Shown in pieces: positions 25,860-34,679 of a stretch of DNA of 64,000 nt. Every line of letters starts with the position of its first letter. Within the stretch, counting starts at the first letter, position 1. The stretch is taken from positions 1-64,000 of the forward strand of contig CAWUKT010000019.1 of assembly GCA_963923035.1 (NCBI GenBank). Direction: 5' to 3'. Source of the stretch: CAWUKT01 sp963923035. GTDB lineage: Bacteria; Bacteroidota; Bacteroidia; J057; JADKCL01. Made by a program: the position numbers and the translations under genes. The notes below the pieces were generated by a model, which was not told the origin of the DNA, did not search any database, and saw only the letters and a list, made by a program, of their open reading frames with translations.

Positions 25860-26432
25860 ATGCTGAAAAAGTACATTGAGGAGGAGGAGTTTCGGGGGGA
25901 AAATTACCGGGAAACGCCGCTGCCGGAAGGCCACTATGAGCTGTGTACCTTTCAACAGTGCCAATTTTCCAATACTTCCCTGGCCGGAATCGAATTCTCC
26001 GAGTGCGAATTCATTGAATGTGACCTGAGCAATGTCAATGTGCAGGGCGCCCAGTTCCAATCGGTCCGGTTCCGGGATTGCAAACTGCTGGGCCTCGGCT
26101 TTGACCGGAGCAGTGAGATGCTGTTCAGCGTCGACTTTGCCGGCTGCCAATTGGACCACAGCATTTTCTACCAGTGCCAATTGAAGAAGACGTATTTCAA
26201 GGCTTGCTCCTTGAAGGAAGTCGATTTTTCGGAGGCCCAGCTGGAAGGCGCGATCTTCGAATCCTGCGATTTGGCGGGGGCGACCTTTGACCGCACCAAT
26301 CTGCGCAAGGCCGATCTGAGATTGGCCCGGGGCTATACCATTGACCCGACCAACAACGACCTGAAAGGCGCCAAGGTGAGCCAGGAAGGCCTGGCCGGCT
26401 TCCTCGGCGGATTTGGACTCGTGATTTCCTGA
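25860..26432 (+). CDS. Pentapeptide-repeat protein (Qnr-like)
   Basis: 190 residues of pentapeptide repeats A(D/N)LxX: for example CTFQQCQFSN, FSECEFIECDLSNVNVQGAQF, VRFRDCKLLG, VDFAGCQLDHSIFYQCQLKK, VDFSEAQLEGAIFESCDLAG, ATFDRTNLRKADLRLA. The repeats span almost the full length and should form a right-handed beta-helix with a DNA-like surface. The family includes Qnr/McbG proteins that protect DNA gyrase. The Gly in the Qnr hinge (here LGLGFDRSSEMLFSVD) is present. Whether it affects quinolones cannot be read from sequence. The gene stands alone between a terminator and the next regulator. Confidence 0.85.
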   Translation: MLKKYIEEEEFRGENYRETPLPEGHYELCTFQQCQFSNTSLAGIEFSECEFIECDLSNVNVQGAQFQSVRFRDCKLLGLGFDRSSEMLFSVDFAGCQLDHSIFYQCQLKKTYFKACSLKEVDFSEAQLEGAIFESCDLAGATFDRTNLRKADLRLARGYTIDPTNNDLKGAKVSQEGLAGFLGGFGLVIS

Positions 26433-26443
26433 TCAATTTCCCT

Positions 26444-27382
26444 GTGGCCGCTGCTTCCCACCATAGTGCCCATATCCCTGAGCTCCGCTCCATCGCTGAG
26501 TTCTACGAACGCCTCGGCATTGGGACTCCCCAAACGAAGGACTTCGCCGCGATGCGGATCGAAGACCAACCCCCGACCAAGAACCTGGAAATGCCCCTCT
26601 TCCGGTGCCGCTTTTACCGGATTGTCTTCTTCCGGAATGCCGGCGTCTCCTTCCGCAGCATGGGCGAATCCTTCGATTCTTACCCCAATAGCCTGTATTT
26701 CAGCCATCCCGGCAAGCTGGAAAGCTGGTTGACCCAGGGCAAAATTCAGGGTGTCCTCGTCTGCTTCACCCCCGAATTCATCGAAGATCAGATGGGGCAC
26801 TTGTCCCTCGACCAGCAGTTTCCCTACTTCCAGCCCCAGGAAAGTGGGATTTTGTCGTTGCCGCCGGCATCGGTGGCGATGCTGCAACCCGTCCAGCTCG
26901 CGCTCTTGCGGGAGATTTCGGACCGGGTCGGGGACCACGCCGAGATGATCCGGCATTTGTTGTTCCAGTACATGATCCTGATCCGGCGGATTTTCCAGGA
27001 ACAGGAAGCGGCCCGCCCTCCCGAGCAGCACAATCAAATCCGGATTTACAACCGGTTCCGCCGGGCGGTGGATGCCTACATGGCCGATCTGGCGCAGGGA
27101 AAAGTCCAGCTGGCTCCCTCGGTGCGGATCATCGCCGACCTCCTGGCCCTCCATCCCTCCTACCTCAATACCGTCATCAAATCGGTGTCCGGCCAGACCG
27201 CCTCATCCATCATCCACGGGAAAATTCTACTGGAAGCCAAAAGCTACCTGCTCCACACTGGCCTCCAAATCTCAGAGGTGGCCTACCAGTTGGGCTTCAA
27301 GGATGTCTCTTATTTCAACCGCTTCTTCAAGCGCCTCGCCGATCAGACGCCCCTTTCTTTCCGAAAATCCAACAATCTATAA
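26444..27382 (+). CDS. AraC-family transcriptional regulator
   Basis: 312 residues from GTG 26444, 11 bases after the pentapeptide gene. Residues 20-190 form a cupin-type sensor (VFFRNAGVSFRS, SLYFSHPGKLESW). The C-terminal 90 residues hold the AraC double HTH: ADLLALHPSYLNTVIKSVSG and EVAYQLGFKDVSYFNRFFKR, ending with TPLSFRKSN. A GTG start is assumed because the next ATG (residue 37) would lose sensor sequence. It precedes a small membrane protein and an aldo/keto reductase on the same strand, its likely targets, a common layout in Bacteroidota. Confidence 0.85.
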   Translation: MAAASHHSAHIPELRSIAEFYERLGIGTPQTKDFAAMRIEDQPPTKNLEMPLFRCRFYRIVFFRNAGVSFRSMGESFDSYPNSLYFSHPGKLESWLTQGKIQGVLVCFTPEFIEDQMGHLSLDQQFPYFQPQESGILSLPPASVAMLQPVQLALLREISDRVGDHAEMIRHLLFQYMILIRRIFQEQEAARPPEQHNQIRIYNRFRRAVDAYMADLAQGKVQLAPSVRIIADLLALHPSYLNTVIKSVSGQTASSIIHGKILLEAKSYLLHTGLQISEVAYQLGFKDVSYFNRFFKRLADQTPLSFRKSNNL

Positions 27383-27468
27383 TAAGTACCATTTTGGGTG
27401 GTAAATCCATAAGCAGACCGGGCTGAATCAGTAGATATTTGTCCCATACCCAAACGGATAATATCACT

Positions 27469-27684
27469 ATGAAACACATATTCAGCACCCTGAAACCGAC
27501 CCTGAAGACCTGGATGATCGCTTATATCCTGATCACCGGCCTGCTCTACTTCACAGAAGATTGGATCGGCGTACTCCCTTTGTACCTCCGAACCCTGCTT
27601 TTGTCCGGGACCATGGTCCTCGGCCTGAAGTATATCATTTATCTTATTCTCAACCGTCTTCCTTCTTTCTCCACCTTTAAATAA
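27469..27684 (+). CDS. Small two-span inner-membrane protein
   Basis: 71 residues from ATG 27469: MKHIFSTLKPTLKTWMIAYI, then two hydrophobic segments (residues 15-35 and 42-60: LLSGTMVLGLKYIIYLIL). It resembles the short DUF2798-type membrane proteins but I do not assign it. It sits between the AraC regulator and the aldo/keto reductase, 7 bases before the latter, so the two are likely co-transcribed. Confidence 0.6.
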   Translation: MKHIFSTLKPTLKTWMIAYILITGLLYFTEDWIGVLPLYLRTLLLSGTMVLGLKYIIYLILNRLPSFSTFK

Positions 27685-27691
27685 TACCACC

Positions 27692-28528
27692 ATGATCACC
27701 GCAATTACCAGCCCTCTCCGCTTCACCCTCTCCAACGATGTCCAAATGCCTGCCCTCGGACTCGGCGTCCTGAAGGCCCGCAACGACGGCGAAGTCGAAC
27801 ACGCCGTCCGCACCGCCCTCGCCAATGGGTACCGGCTCATCGATACCGCCGCCGCCTACCGCAACGAAGCGGGCGTCGGACGGGCTATCCAGACCAGCGG
27901 CCTCTCCCGCTCCCAGGTATTCCTGACCACCAAAGTTTGGAACAGCGACCAGGGCTATGACCGCACCCTCCGGGCCTTCGACGAAAGTCTCCGCCAACTT
28001 CAAACCGACTACGTCGACCTCTATCTCGTCCACTGGCCGGTCGGAGGAAAATACATCGATACCTGGCGGGCGCTCGAGCGCATCTACGCCGAGGGCCGGG
28101 CCCGCGCCATTGGCGTCAGCAATTTCCAGATTCACCACCTCCAAACCCTCATGGACCACTCCCAAATGGTCCCGATGGTCAACCAGGTGGAAATGCATCC
28201 CCACCTCCAACAGGAAGAATTGCTTCAATTTTCCCAACAACACAATATCCGCCTGGAAGCATGGCGCCCCATCATGATGGGCCAGGTCAACGAGATTCCT
28301 GAATTGCAGCGGATCGCAGGGAAATATGGCAAGACCCCGGTTCAGGTCACCCTGCGCTGGCTACTCCAACGCGGCGTGGCGGTCATCCCGAAATCGGTGA
28401 CGCCCTCCCGGATCCTCCAAAATGCGGATGTATTTGACTTCGAATTGACGGACGCAGACATGGAGCGCATCGTCCAACTGGACCAGGGACGCCGTCTCGG
28501 CCCTGACCCGGACAATTTCAACTTCTAA
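27692..28528 (+). CDS. Aldo/keto reductase
   Basis: 278 residues, a complete (beta/alpha)8 reductase. The catalytic tetrad is present: Asp51 and Tyr56 in LIDTAAAYRNE, Lys81 in LTTKVWN, His114 in YLVHWPV. NADPH-binding residues are in VIPKSVTPSRILQNADVF near the end. The family reduces aldehydes and ketones with NADPH; prostaglandin-F or 2,5-diketogluconate reductase-like activity is often annotated, but the substrate is unknown. Upstream are the small membrane protein and the AraC regulator. Confidence 0.9.
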   Translation: MITAITSPLRFTLSNDVQMPALGLGVLKARNDGEVEHAVRTALANGYRLIDTAAAYRNEAGVGRAIQTSGLSRSQVFLTTKVWNSDQGYDRTLRAFDESLRQLQTDYVDLYLVHWPVGGKYIDTWRALERIYAEGRARAIGVSNFQIHHLQTLMDHSQMVPMVNQVEMHPHLQQEELLQFSQQHNIRLEAWRPIMMGQVNEIPELQRIAGKYGKTPVQVTLRWLLQRGVAVIPKSVTPSRILQNADVFDFELTDADMERIVQLDQGRRLGPDPDNFNF

Positions 28529-28551
28529 TTTGACCTTCGAATCCCACCTTC

Positions 28552-28586
28552 AGGGGAAGTCAATGCGGCTTCCCCTTTTTCTATTT
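28552..28586 (+). terminator. Terminator after the aldo/keto reductase
   Basis: 8-bp perfect stem AGGGGAAG/CTTCCCCT, loop of 9 bases, then TTTTCTATTTT. It lies within the short gap before the convergent sigma-factor gene stop. Confidence 0.7.
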
Positions 28587-29831
28587 TAGCTTCCCTTCCG
28601 CCCGCCACCGCTGTTCCTTTTTCGCCAACAATTCCCGATCCGCCTCACTGGAACTCAGCTCAATGGCCTTTCCCAAATGCTCGAGGCATTTCTCCGCATC
28701 CATCTCCAGATACAATTCCGCCAGCAACGAATGGAACAAAGGATGCTTGACCAAATTGATCTTCAACGCTTCCTTGAGGGCCACTTCTTTTCCCTGCACC
28801 TGCCCGAGGGCATAGGTCCGGTTCAAAGCGGCCATCGGCGAATATTCCACCTGCAAAAGCCGGTTGTACAGATGGAGAATCTCTTCCCAGCGCTTCTCCG
28901 CCGGGACTTCCATGCAAGTATGCCAATGCGCAATCGCCGCCTCCAAATGGTACCTCGAAACGCCCTGGTCCGGGGTCGCCCGCCGTAAATAATAGCGTCC
29001 GCGCCGGATCAGTTCGTGGTTCCAATCGGCCGGGTCCTGATCGGCGTACAAGACCTGGTTCCCCTCGGCATCGGTCCGGGCCTCGAAGCGGGAGGCGTGG
29101 AAGCAAAACAGGGCCATCAGGGCGTTGGTGGAAGGGGTATTGGTGACGGGAGAATCCAGGAGGATGAGTCCGAGACGGGTGGCTTCCCGGCAGAGGTCGA
29201 GACGGACTTTTTGGGCATTGTGGGTGGAAAAATATCCTTCGTTGAAGAGGAGGTAGAGGAATGCGAGGACCTGGGGCAAACGGTTCTTCAGTTCCTGGTT
29301 GGGGAACTGGGTCAAATCCGGGCGGAGCGCCCGGAGCTTTTCCCGCGCCCGGAACAGCCGCTTTTCGATGGTCCCCACATTGCCCATGAGCGCATTCGCG
29401 ATTTCCTCGACGCTGAAACCTCCGAGGTAGCGCAGCGCCAGCGCCAATTGCGAAGCCACCGGCAGTTCCGGCAGACAGAGGGCGTACAGCATTTGGAGCA
29501 GGCTGTCGCGGATATTCGATTCCGACAAGTCGATCTCTTCGGGATCGAGCCTCTCCATTTCCTGCTTCAAATCCGGCTGTACTTTTTCCCGGAACACCGA
29601 TTCCCGCCGGAAATAATCCTTGGTCCGGTTCCGGGCCACCTGGTACAGCCACGCCCGGGGATTGTCGGGGATCCCCTTGAGGCCCCAGGTCTCCGCCGCT
29701 TTCAGGAAGGCCTCGCTCACGATGTCCTCCGCCATTTCGATCTGGTGAAAGCCAAAGCGGCCGCAGAGTACGGCAACAATCTTGCTGTACTCGGTCCGGA
29801 AGAGGTTGGGTAGCAGTTGAGAATGGTCCAT
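28581..29831 (-). CDS. RNA polymerase sigma factor of the ECF/DUF6596 type
   Basis: 416 residues from ATG 29831. Sigma region 2 spans about residues 10-80 (AEDIVSEAFLKAAETWGLKG, PDNPRAWLYQVARNRTKDYF). Region 4 lies at about 130-185 (SQLALALRYLGGFSVEEIANAL). The C-terminal 220 residues are the helical extension of the DUF6596 group (FLYLLFNEGYFSTHNAQKVR), with TPR-like repeats after it. Such long sigma factors typically partner with YciI-like proteins; a YciI gene lies just upstream (29903-30244). Controls an unknown regulon. Confidence 0.88.
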   Translation of the reverse strand: MDHSQLLPNLFRTEYSKIVAVLCGRFGFHQIEMAEDIVSEAFLKAAETWGLKGIPDNPRAWLYQVARNRTKDYFRRESVFREKVQPDLKQEMERLDPEEIDLSESNIRDSLLQMLYALCLPELPVASQLALALRYLGGFSVEEIANALMGNVGTIEKRLFRAREKLRALRPDLTQFPNQELKNRLPQVLAFLYLLFNEGYFSTHNAQKVRLDLCREATRLGLILLDSPVTNTPSTNALMALFCFHASRFEARTDAEGNQVLYADQDPADWNHELIRRGRYYLRRATPDQGVSRYHLEAAIAHWHTCMEVPAEKRWEEILHLYNRLLQVEYSPMAALNRTYALGQVQGKEVALKEALKINLVKHPLFHSLLAELYLEMDAEKCLEHLGKAIELSSSEADRELLAKKEQRWRAEGKLK

Positions 29832-29902
29832 GGACGGGAACCGAAAACAGACCATTGCCCAGGGGAATCTCCCGGATCAATGGTCCTTAGGTTAGTCGGG
29901 GC

Positions 29903-30244
29903 TCAGGAATCGAGCTCCATGATGGGCCGCACTTCTACGGAACCGCCAATGTGGAAAATGGGGCAGCCCTCGGAGAGCTTGACGGCCTCGTCGATGTCAC
30001 TGGCCTTGCAAATCAGGTAACCGCCGACCATCTCTTTGATTTCGGCGTGGGGGCCATCGGTGACGACTCCGGTGGCAGAAATGGTCTTGCCGCTATAATC
30101 CAGGGCCTCGGTCCCGACGAGTTTGCCCTGCGCCGCAATGCCACCAATCCAGTGGTTCCACTCTTTGATCATTTCCTGAAACTCTTCGGGGGCAGGCATC
30201 TCATTCGTTTTGGCTTCCCAAAACAGCATCAAAAATTCTTTCAT
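29903..30244 (-). CDS. YciI-related (YCII domain) protein
   Basis: 113 residues from ATG 30244 (MKEFLMLFWEAKTNEMPAPE). The YCII dimeric alpha+beta-barrel is recognised by the first strand with L-x-x-F, the second-helix W, GTEALDYSGKTISA and DGPHAEIKEMVGGY (conserved His-containing turn), and ASDIDEAVKLSEGCP. It is 71 bases upstream of the sigma factor on the same strand, a common pair in Bacteroidota and Actinobacteria, in which the YCII protein is thought to modulate the sigma factor; the catalytic role is unknown. Confidence 0.88.
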   Translation of the reverse strand: MKEFLMLFWEAKTNEMPAPEEFQEMIKEWNHWIGGIAAQGKLVGTEALDYSGKTISATGVVTDGPHAEIKEMVGGYLICKASDIDEAVKLSEGCPIFHIGGSVEVRPIMELDS

Positions 30245-30443
30245 TGTAGTCTTAATTAAAATGTCCGTGATGTTTTGCCTTAGGACGAAGCAAGTCACCC
30301 AATCCGGACACTTGGAAAATACTTTTTTTCTTTTTCTTGAAAAAAACTTCGTCCTCTCTCCCCTCTTTCCCTCCAAAAGTCTCATTCCCAATGAAATGTG
30401 CTCTCCCGACGGCATCATGTCTGGCTTTTAATTAATTTCGTCC

Positions 30444-32123
30444 ATGCTTCGTTCCATCCTATTGGGGGCGTTTTTCTCCCTCTCTGTGTGGCTACCCGCT
30501 CAAAATCTGACCTGGACCAGTTTTTACGACTCGGTTGGGGTCTTCTCTTCGCCCCAGGCCGCCGACCTGAATGGCGACGGGACGCTGGATATTTTGATTG
30601 GGGCGGGAATTGAGGGGGAGCCATGGGCGGTGGGGATGGTGGCCTTGGATGGGGTGAATGGCAATGAAATCTGGCGGGCGCCCGCCAGAAACCAGGTCTA
30701 CGGAACGCCTTTGTTGGGCCACCTCAATGGCGACAGCGTGCCGGACGTCATCATGACCGGCCGCTCGGGCATATTTCAGGCCCGCGACGGCGCTACCGGT
30801 CAATTGATCTGGGAAGTGTGGCCGGACAGCCTCGGCAATCCGCAAGCGGGCGGTTGGTACCAATTCTACAATGCCCAATGGGTCCCCGACCAAAATGGCG
30901 ACCAGGTCCCCGACCTCATCAATACCAATGGTGGCGATCCGGATGCCCTCGCCTGGGATTCCCTGCGACCACCCGGTAGCCTCGTATTGGTCAGCGGTGC
31001 GGACGGCAGCATTCTCCAGAACAGCCCTATGCCCGACGGCCATGAGACGTATTTTTCCCCCATCCTCCACGGCGACCCCAACGATCCTACGGTCATTTTT
31101 GGCAGTGGGGGGGAAACGGTACGGGGGAAATTGTACCGGATCACACTCTCTGATTTTCGGCAAAACGGCCTTCAGAATGTCCAGATCATCCTTTCCGATA
31201 CCCTGAAGGGCTTCATTCCGCCCCCCAGCCTGGCCGATTTCAATGGGGACCAGATTGCCGATCTGGTGGTTCCCAGCCTGAATGGCCGCCTCGACCTCAT
31301 TGATGGTCAGACCTTCACCCCCATTTGGTCCAAGTCGTTTCCCGGTTACGAAAACTACGTCTCCCCTACCCTCGGCCACTTCAATGCCGATGGCGTGCCG
31401 GATATTTTCGGCATCATCGCCAAGGGGCAGTGGGCCTTTTACAGCGAACACGTCAAGTTCATGGTGGACGGCGCGAGCGGCCAGGTGGTGTGGACCGACA
31501 CGACGGCCTTTTACCAACTCACCCAGCCCAATGCCCTTGATTGGGACGGCGATGGTATCGACGAGATCCTCCTGATTTTCAATTATGATGCTGGTTTCTC
31601 CACCATCAACTACCGCAATGTCTTTCAGGTCATCGATTTTGATGGTTCCATCATCAACAATTTTGGTGGGTTACGCACCGGGGTAAATCTGTTCTCCACG
31701 CCTCTTGTCACTGACCTCGACCAGGACCAGGAATTGGAGGTGATCTATGCCTATGGTCCGCCGGCGGATCGCTGGAACAGCTATACGGGGGCCCGCATTG
31801 AGCGGGTCGCATTGGGGCGCTACGATGCATCGATGGCATGGAGTGGCTACCTCGGCAATGCCCGCGATGGCTATCTGACGGTGGATCCGATGCTCGCCAA
31901 TGCGCCCGCCGGGGAGACTTCCCCGCGGATTTGGCCCAATCCCGCCCGGGATTGGGTGCGGAGTAGTCGGGGAGAATTGCTGAGCCTGTACAATTACCAG
32001 GGGCAGTTGGTGCGGGAAGTTGAGGGAAAACAAATGGAATTGCAGGGGATTGAGACGGGCCTTTACTTGTTGCGGGTGCGGGAAGATGACGGAGAAACGG
32101 TTCATCGCCTGCTCGTGGATTAA
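30444..32123 (+). CDS. Exported FG-GAP/VCBS-repeat protein with T9SS type A sorting domain
   Basis: 559 residues. Signal peptide at 1-19 (MLRSILLGAFFSLSVWLPAQ). Repeats with Ca-binding D-x-D/N-x-D/G loops: AADLNGDGTLDILIGAG, GHLNGDSVPDVIMTG, PDQNGDQVPDLINTNG, ADFNGDQIADLVVPS, GHFNADGVPDIFGI, LDWDGDGIDEILLIF, TDLDQDQELEVIYAY. These form a seven-bladed beta-propeller of the integrin-alpha kind. Residues 485-559 are a type A C-terminal domain (IWPNPARDWVRSS, YNYQGQLVREV, GLYLLRVREDDGE). Exported to the surface or medium by T9SS. Stands upstream of a lipoprotein and peptidase on the same strand. Confidence 0.88.
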   Translation: MLRSILLGAFFSLSVWLPAQNLTWTSFYDSVGVFSSPQAADLNGDGTLDILIGAGIEGEPWAVGMVALDGVNGNEIWRAPARNQVYGTPLLGHLNGDSVPDVIMTGRSGIFQARDGATGQLIWEVWPDSLGNPQAGGWYQFYNAQWVPDQNGDQVPDLINTNGGDPDALAWDSLRPPGSLVLVSGADGSILQNSPMPDGHETYFSPILHGDPNDPTVIFGSGGETVRGKLYRITLSDFRQNGLQNVQIILSDTLKGFIPPPSLADFNGDQIADLVVPSLNGRLDLIDGQTFTPIWSKSFPGYENYVSPTLGHFNADGVPDIFGIIAKGQWAFYSEHVKFMVDGASGQVVWTDTTAFYQLTQPNALDWDGDGIDEILLIFNYDAGFSTINYRNVFQVIDFDGSIINNFGGLRTGVNLFSTPLVTDLDQDQELEVIYAYGPPADRWNSYTGARIERVALGRYDASMAWSGYLGNARDGYLTVDPMLANAPAGETSPRIWPNPARDWVRSSRGELLSLYNYQGQLVREVEGKQMELQGIETGLYLLRVREDDGETVHRLLVD

Positions 32124-32171
32124 TATTGGGTAAAAACAGTTAAATTTGGACACAGGTAAAACAAAAAAGAT

Positions 32172-32657
32172 ATGAAGCGTACTTGGTTTTTCATCCTTGC
32201 CATCTTTGCCATGGTCATCTCTGGTTGTATTTCGGAACCGGAGGACATTACGGGTTGCACGGATCCTGAATCCCTGACCTACAATGCCAACGCCACCATT
32301 GAAGATCCGAGTCTTTGTTTTTACCTCGCTGACGCCTACGCCGGCAACTATTTTGCCGTTGAGACGGTGACCCAATACGATGCCCTCTCCGGTGACTCCA
32401 CCATTTCGATCCGGGACTACAATTTCCGCATTGTGGTGGACCGCCAACCCGACGACGTCTTTGTGATGGGCTTCGGCGAATGTCCTGACACCTTGATGGG
32501 CGGAACTTCGGACCAGGTCCTGACCATCACCGATGGCAGCCCCTGCAACCTGAATACGGTCGCCATCAGCCGGATTTCCGGAGAACTTTCCTGGGACTAT
32601 ACCTACAACTTTGACGTCTTCAACTACCGCGTCAAAGGAAATGCCGTCCGTCAGTAA
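32172..32657 (+). CDS. Lipoprotein of unknown function
   Basis: 161 residues. Lipobox at MVISGCISEPED (Cys19 lipid-modified). The Asp at +3 or later is not diagnostic in Bacteroidota. A short GCTDPESLTYNANATIEDPS segment resembles the N/D-rich repeats (for example 'ACNYDPNATIDDGSC') that often follow the lipobox in these organisms. The remainder is a beta-rich domain of about 110 residues. It lies 48 bases after the FG-GAP gene and 26 before the M1 peptidase; all three are on the same strand. Confidence 0.75.
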   Translation: MKRTWFFILAIFAMVISGCISEPEDITGCTDPESLTYNANATIEDPSLCFYLADAYAGNYFAVETVTQYDALSGDSTISIRDYNFRIVVDRQPDDVFVMGFGECPDTLMGGTSDQVLTITDGSPCNLNTVAISRISGELSWDYTYNFDVFNYRVKGNAVRQ

Positions 32658-32683
32658 GCCCCCTCCCTGAAAATCAACCATCC

Positions 32684-34597
32684 ATGAAATACTTCTTCCG
32701 CTTGTTTCTGTTGGCTTTCTCCGTAGCCTTCCTCTACGGTTGTGAACCCAACTCCGAAACCCATTCCTCCGATTCTGATTCCGACATGTCCACTTCCACC
32801 TCCGAAGCTCCCCGGGATGTGCACAGCCACGCTGTGCCCGAAATCGCCCATGTCAGCCACCTCGACCTCGACATTGCCGTCGATTTCGAGACCAAAACCA
32901 TCACCGGTCGGGCTTCCTACGACCTCGTGTTGGCGGACGGCGCCACGGAAATCGTCCTGGATGCCCGTGACCTGAGCATTCAAGGCGTCACCGCCGGCGG
33001 CAATGATTCATCGGACAGCCTGGCCTTTGCGATGGGCGAAACCTCCGACCCCATCAAAGGGACTTCATTGACCATCCAACTCGCGGAAGGCACCGAGCGG
33101 ATCAACGTTTTTTACCAAACCTCTCCCGAAGCGGCGGCCCTTCAGTGGCTTTCTCCCAGCCAGACGGCCGGAAAAGAGCAGCCGTTCCTGTTCACGCAGG
33201 GACAGGCCATCCTCACCCGCACCTGGCTGCCCTGCCAGGATGGTCCCGGGATGCGCTTCACCTACGACGCCCGCGTCACCGTCCCGTCCAACCTGATGGC
33301 CGTGATGAGCGCCACCAACCCCACCGAACGCAACGACCAAGGCGTCTACGAATTCGAAATGGCTCAGCCCATTCCCGCGTACCTGATGGCCCTGTCGGTG
33401 GGCGACCTGGAATTTGCTCCGATTGGCGAGCAGACGGGGGTTTATGCTGAGCCTTCCGTCCTTGAAGCCGCGGTTTACGAGTTTGGGGACATGGAAAAAA
33501 TGCTGGTATCGGCCGAAGAATTGTACGGTCCCTACCGCTGGGAGCGCTACGATGTGATTGTTTTGCCACCGAGCTTTCCCTTTGGGGGCATGGAAAATCC
33601 CCGTTTGACCTTTGCCACGCCCACCATTCTCGCCGGGGACCGGTCTTTGACCTCCCTCATCGCCCACGAACTCGCCCACAGCTGGTCCGGCAACCTCGTT
33701 ACCAACGCCACCTGGGATGATTTCTGGCTCAATGAAGGCTTCACGGTCTATTTTGAGCGGCGGATCATGGAAAAATTGTACGGGGAATCTTATGTAAAAA
33801 TGCTGGCCATGCTCGGCCACCAGGACCTCGACCATACCCTGAAAGAATTGGGGACGGACAGCAAGGATACCCACCTGAAACTGGACCTCATCGGGCGGGA
33901 TCCCGATGAAGGCATGACCGATATCGCCTACGAAAAGGGCTATTTCCTCCTGACCCACATCGAAAACAGCATTGGGCGGGAAGCATTTGATGCGTTCTTG
34001 CGGCAGTATTTTGATGAAAATGCCTTCACAACCATGACCACAGAGGATTTTATTCAGTATGTGGATGAAAACCTGGTGAAGGGGGATGAAGCCTTGAAAG
34101 CGGAATTGGCGCTGGAAAAATGGATCTATGCCCCGGGGCTGCCGGCAGGATTTGAGGCACCTTACAGCGACCGCTTTGAGAAGGTTGATGCTGAGTTGGC
34201 GAGTTGGACCGGGGGAACGGCCGCCAAAGACTTGGCGGGTACGGGCGAATGGAGCACCCACGAGTGGCTCCATTTCATCCGCAAGCTGCCCGCTGGGCTC
34301 AGCGGCGACCAAATGGCCGATTTGGATGGCGCCTTCGGCCTCACCGCTTCCGGCAATTCCGAAATTCAGGCCGCGTGGTTCGAGCACGTGATCCGCAACC
34401 AGTACGAAGCCGGCTACGCTTCCCTCGAAGCCTTCCTGATCCGCGTTGGGCGTCGGAAATTCCTCAAGCCGCTCTATACCACCCTCGCCGAAACCGAATC
34501 TGGCAAGGAAATGGGCCGCGACATCTACGCCAAAGCACGCTCCGGCTACCATTCGGTCTCCGTCGGGACCATCGACGAGATTCTCGATTACAACTGA
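32684..34597 (+). CDS. M1-family metallo-aminopeptidase (lipoprotein)
   Basis: 637 residues. Lipobox FLYGCEPN (Cys20). Zinc site His328-Glu329-x-x-His332 in HELAHSWSG and distal Glu351 in WLNEGFTVYF, the exact M1 spacing. The GAMEN-like exopeptidase motif is GGMENPRLTF (near 302). The second half is helical with a C-terminal domain like that of leukotriene-A4 hydrolase (QMADLDGAFGLTASGNSEIQ, then LYTTLAETESGKEM). Cleaves N-terminal residues from peptides, probably in the periplasm or on the outer-membrane surface. It has its own terminator after the stop. Confidence 0.92.
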   Translation: MKYFFRLFLLAFSVAFLYGCEPNSETHSSDSDSDMSTSTSEAPRDVHSHAVPEIAHVSHLDLDIAVDFETKTITGRASYDLVLADGATEIVLDARDLSIQGVTAGGNDSSDSLAFAMGETSDPIKGTSLTIQLAEGTERINVFYQTSPEAAALQWLSPSQTAGKEQPFLFTQGQAILTRTWLPCQDGPGMRFTYDARVTVPSNLMAVMSATNPTERNDQGVYEFEMAQPIPAYLMALSVGDLEFAPIGEQTGVYAEPSVLEAAVYEFGDMEKMLVSAEELYGPYRWERYDVIVLPPSFPFGGMENPRLTFATPTILAGDRSLTSLIAHELAHSWSGNLVTNATWDDFWLNEGFTVYFERRIMEKLYGESYVKMLAMLGHQDLDHTLKELGTDSKDTHLKLDLIGRDPDEGMTDIAYEKGYFLLTHIENSIGREAFDAFLRQYFDENAFTTMTTEDFIQYVDENLVKGDEALKAELALEKWIYAPGLPAGFEAPYSDRFEKVDAELASWTGGTAAKDLAGTGEWSTHEWLHFIRKLPAGLSGDQMADLDGAFGLTASGNSEIQAAWFEHVIRNQYEAGYASLEAFLIRVGRRKFLKPLYTTLAETESGKEMGRDIYAKARSGYHSVSVGTIDEILDYN

Positions 34598-34618
34598 TAC
34601 CTCCCCCAATTTTTGATG

Positions 34619-34670
34619 GGCCCCGGAAAAGTCGCCTTCATTGGCTCCTTCCTTTTCCGGGGCCTTTTTA
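34619..34670 (+). terminator. Strong terminator after the M1 peptidase
   Basis: 13-bp perfect stem GGCCCCGGAAAAG/CTTTTCCGGGGCC, 20-base loop, then TTTTTATC. The T-run leads into the next gene's start 11 bases later (ATG 34680), so glcD must be expressed by read-through or from a promoter inside the loop. Confidence 0.85.
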
Positions 34671-34679
34671 TCTTTGCCC

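Noticed and set aside
30283..30354. 8-bp inverted repeat GGACGAAG...CTTCGTCC between the YciI gene and the FG-GAP gene
   Set aside because: The arms are 56 bases apart with low-complexity DNA between; such a pair is expected by chance in AT-rich gaps.
34669..34676. TATCTTTG, a full -7 consensus just before glcD
   Set aside because: It lies only 3 bases from the ATG, too near for a leader, and it is part of the terminator T-run.
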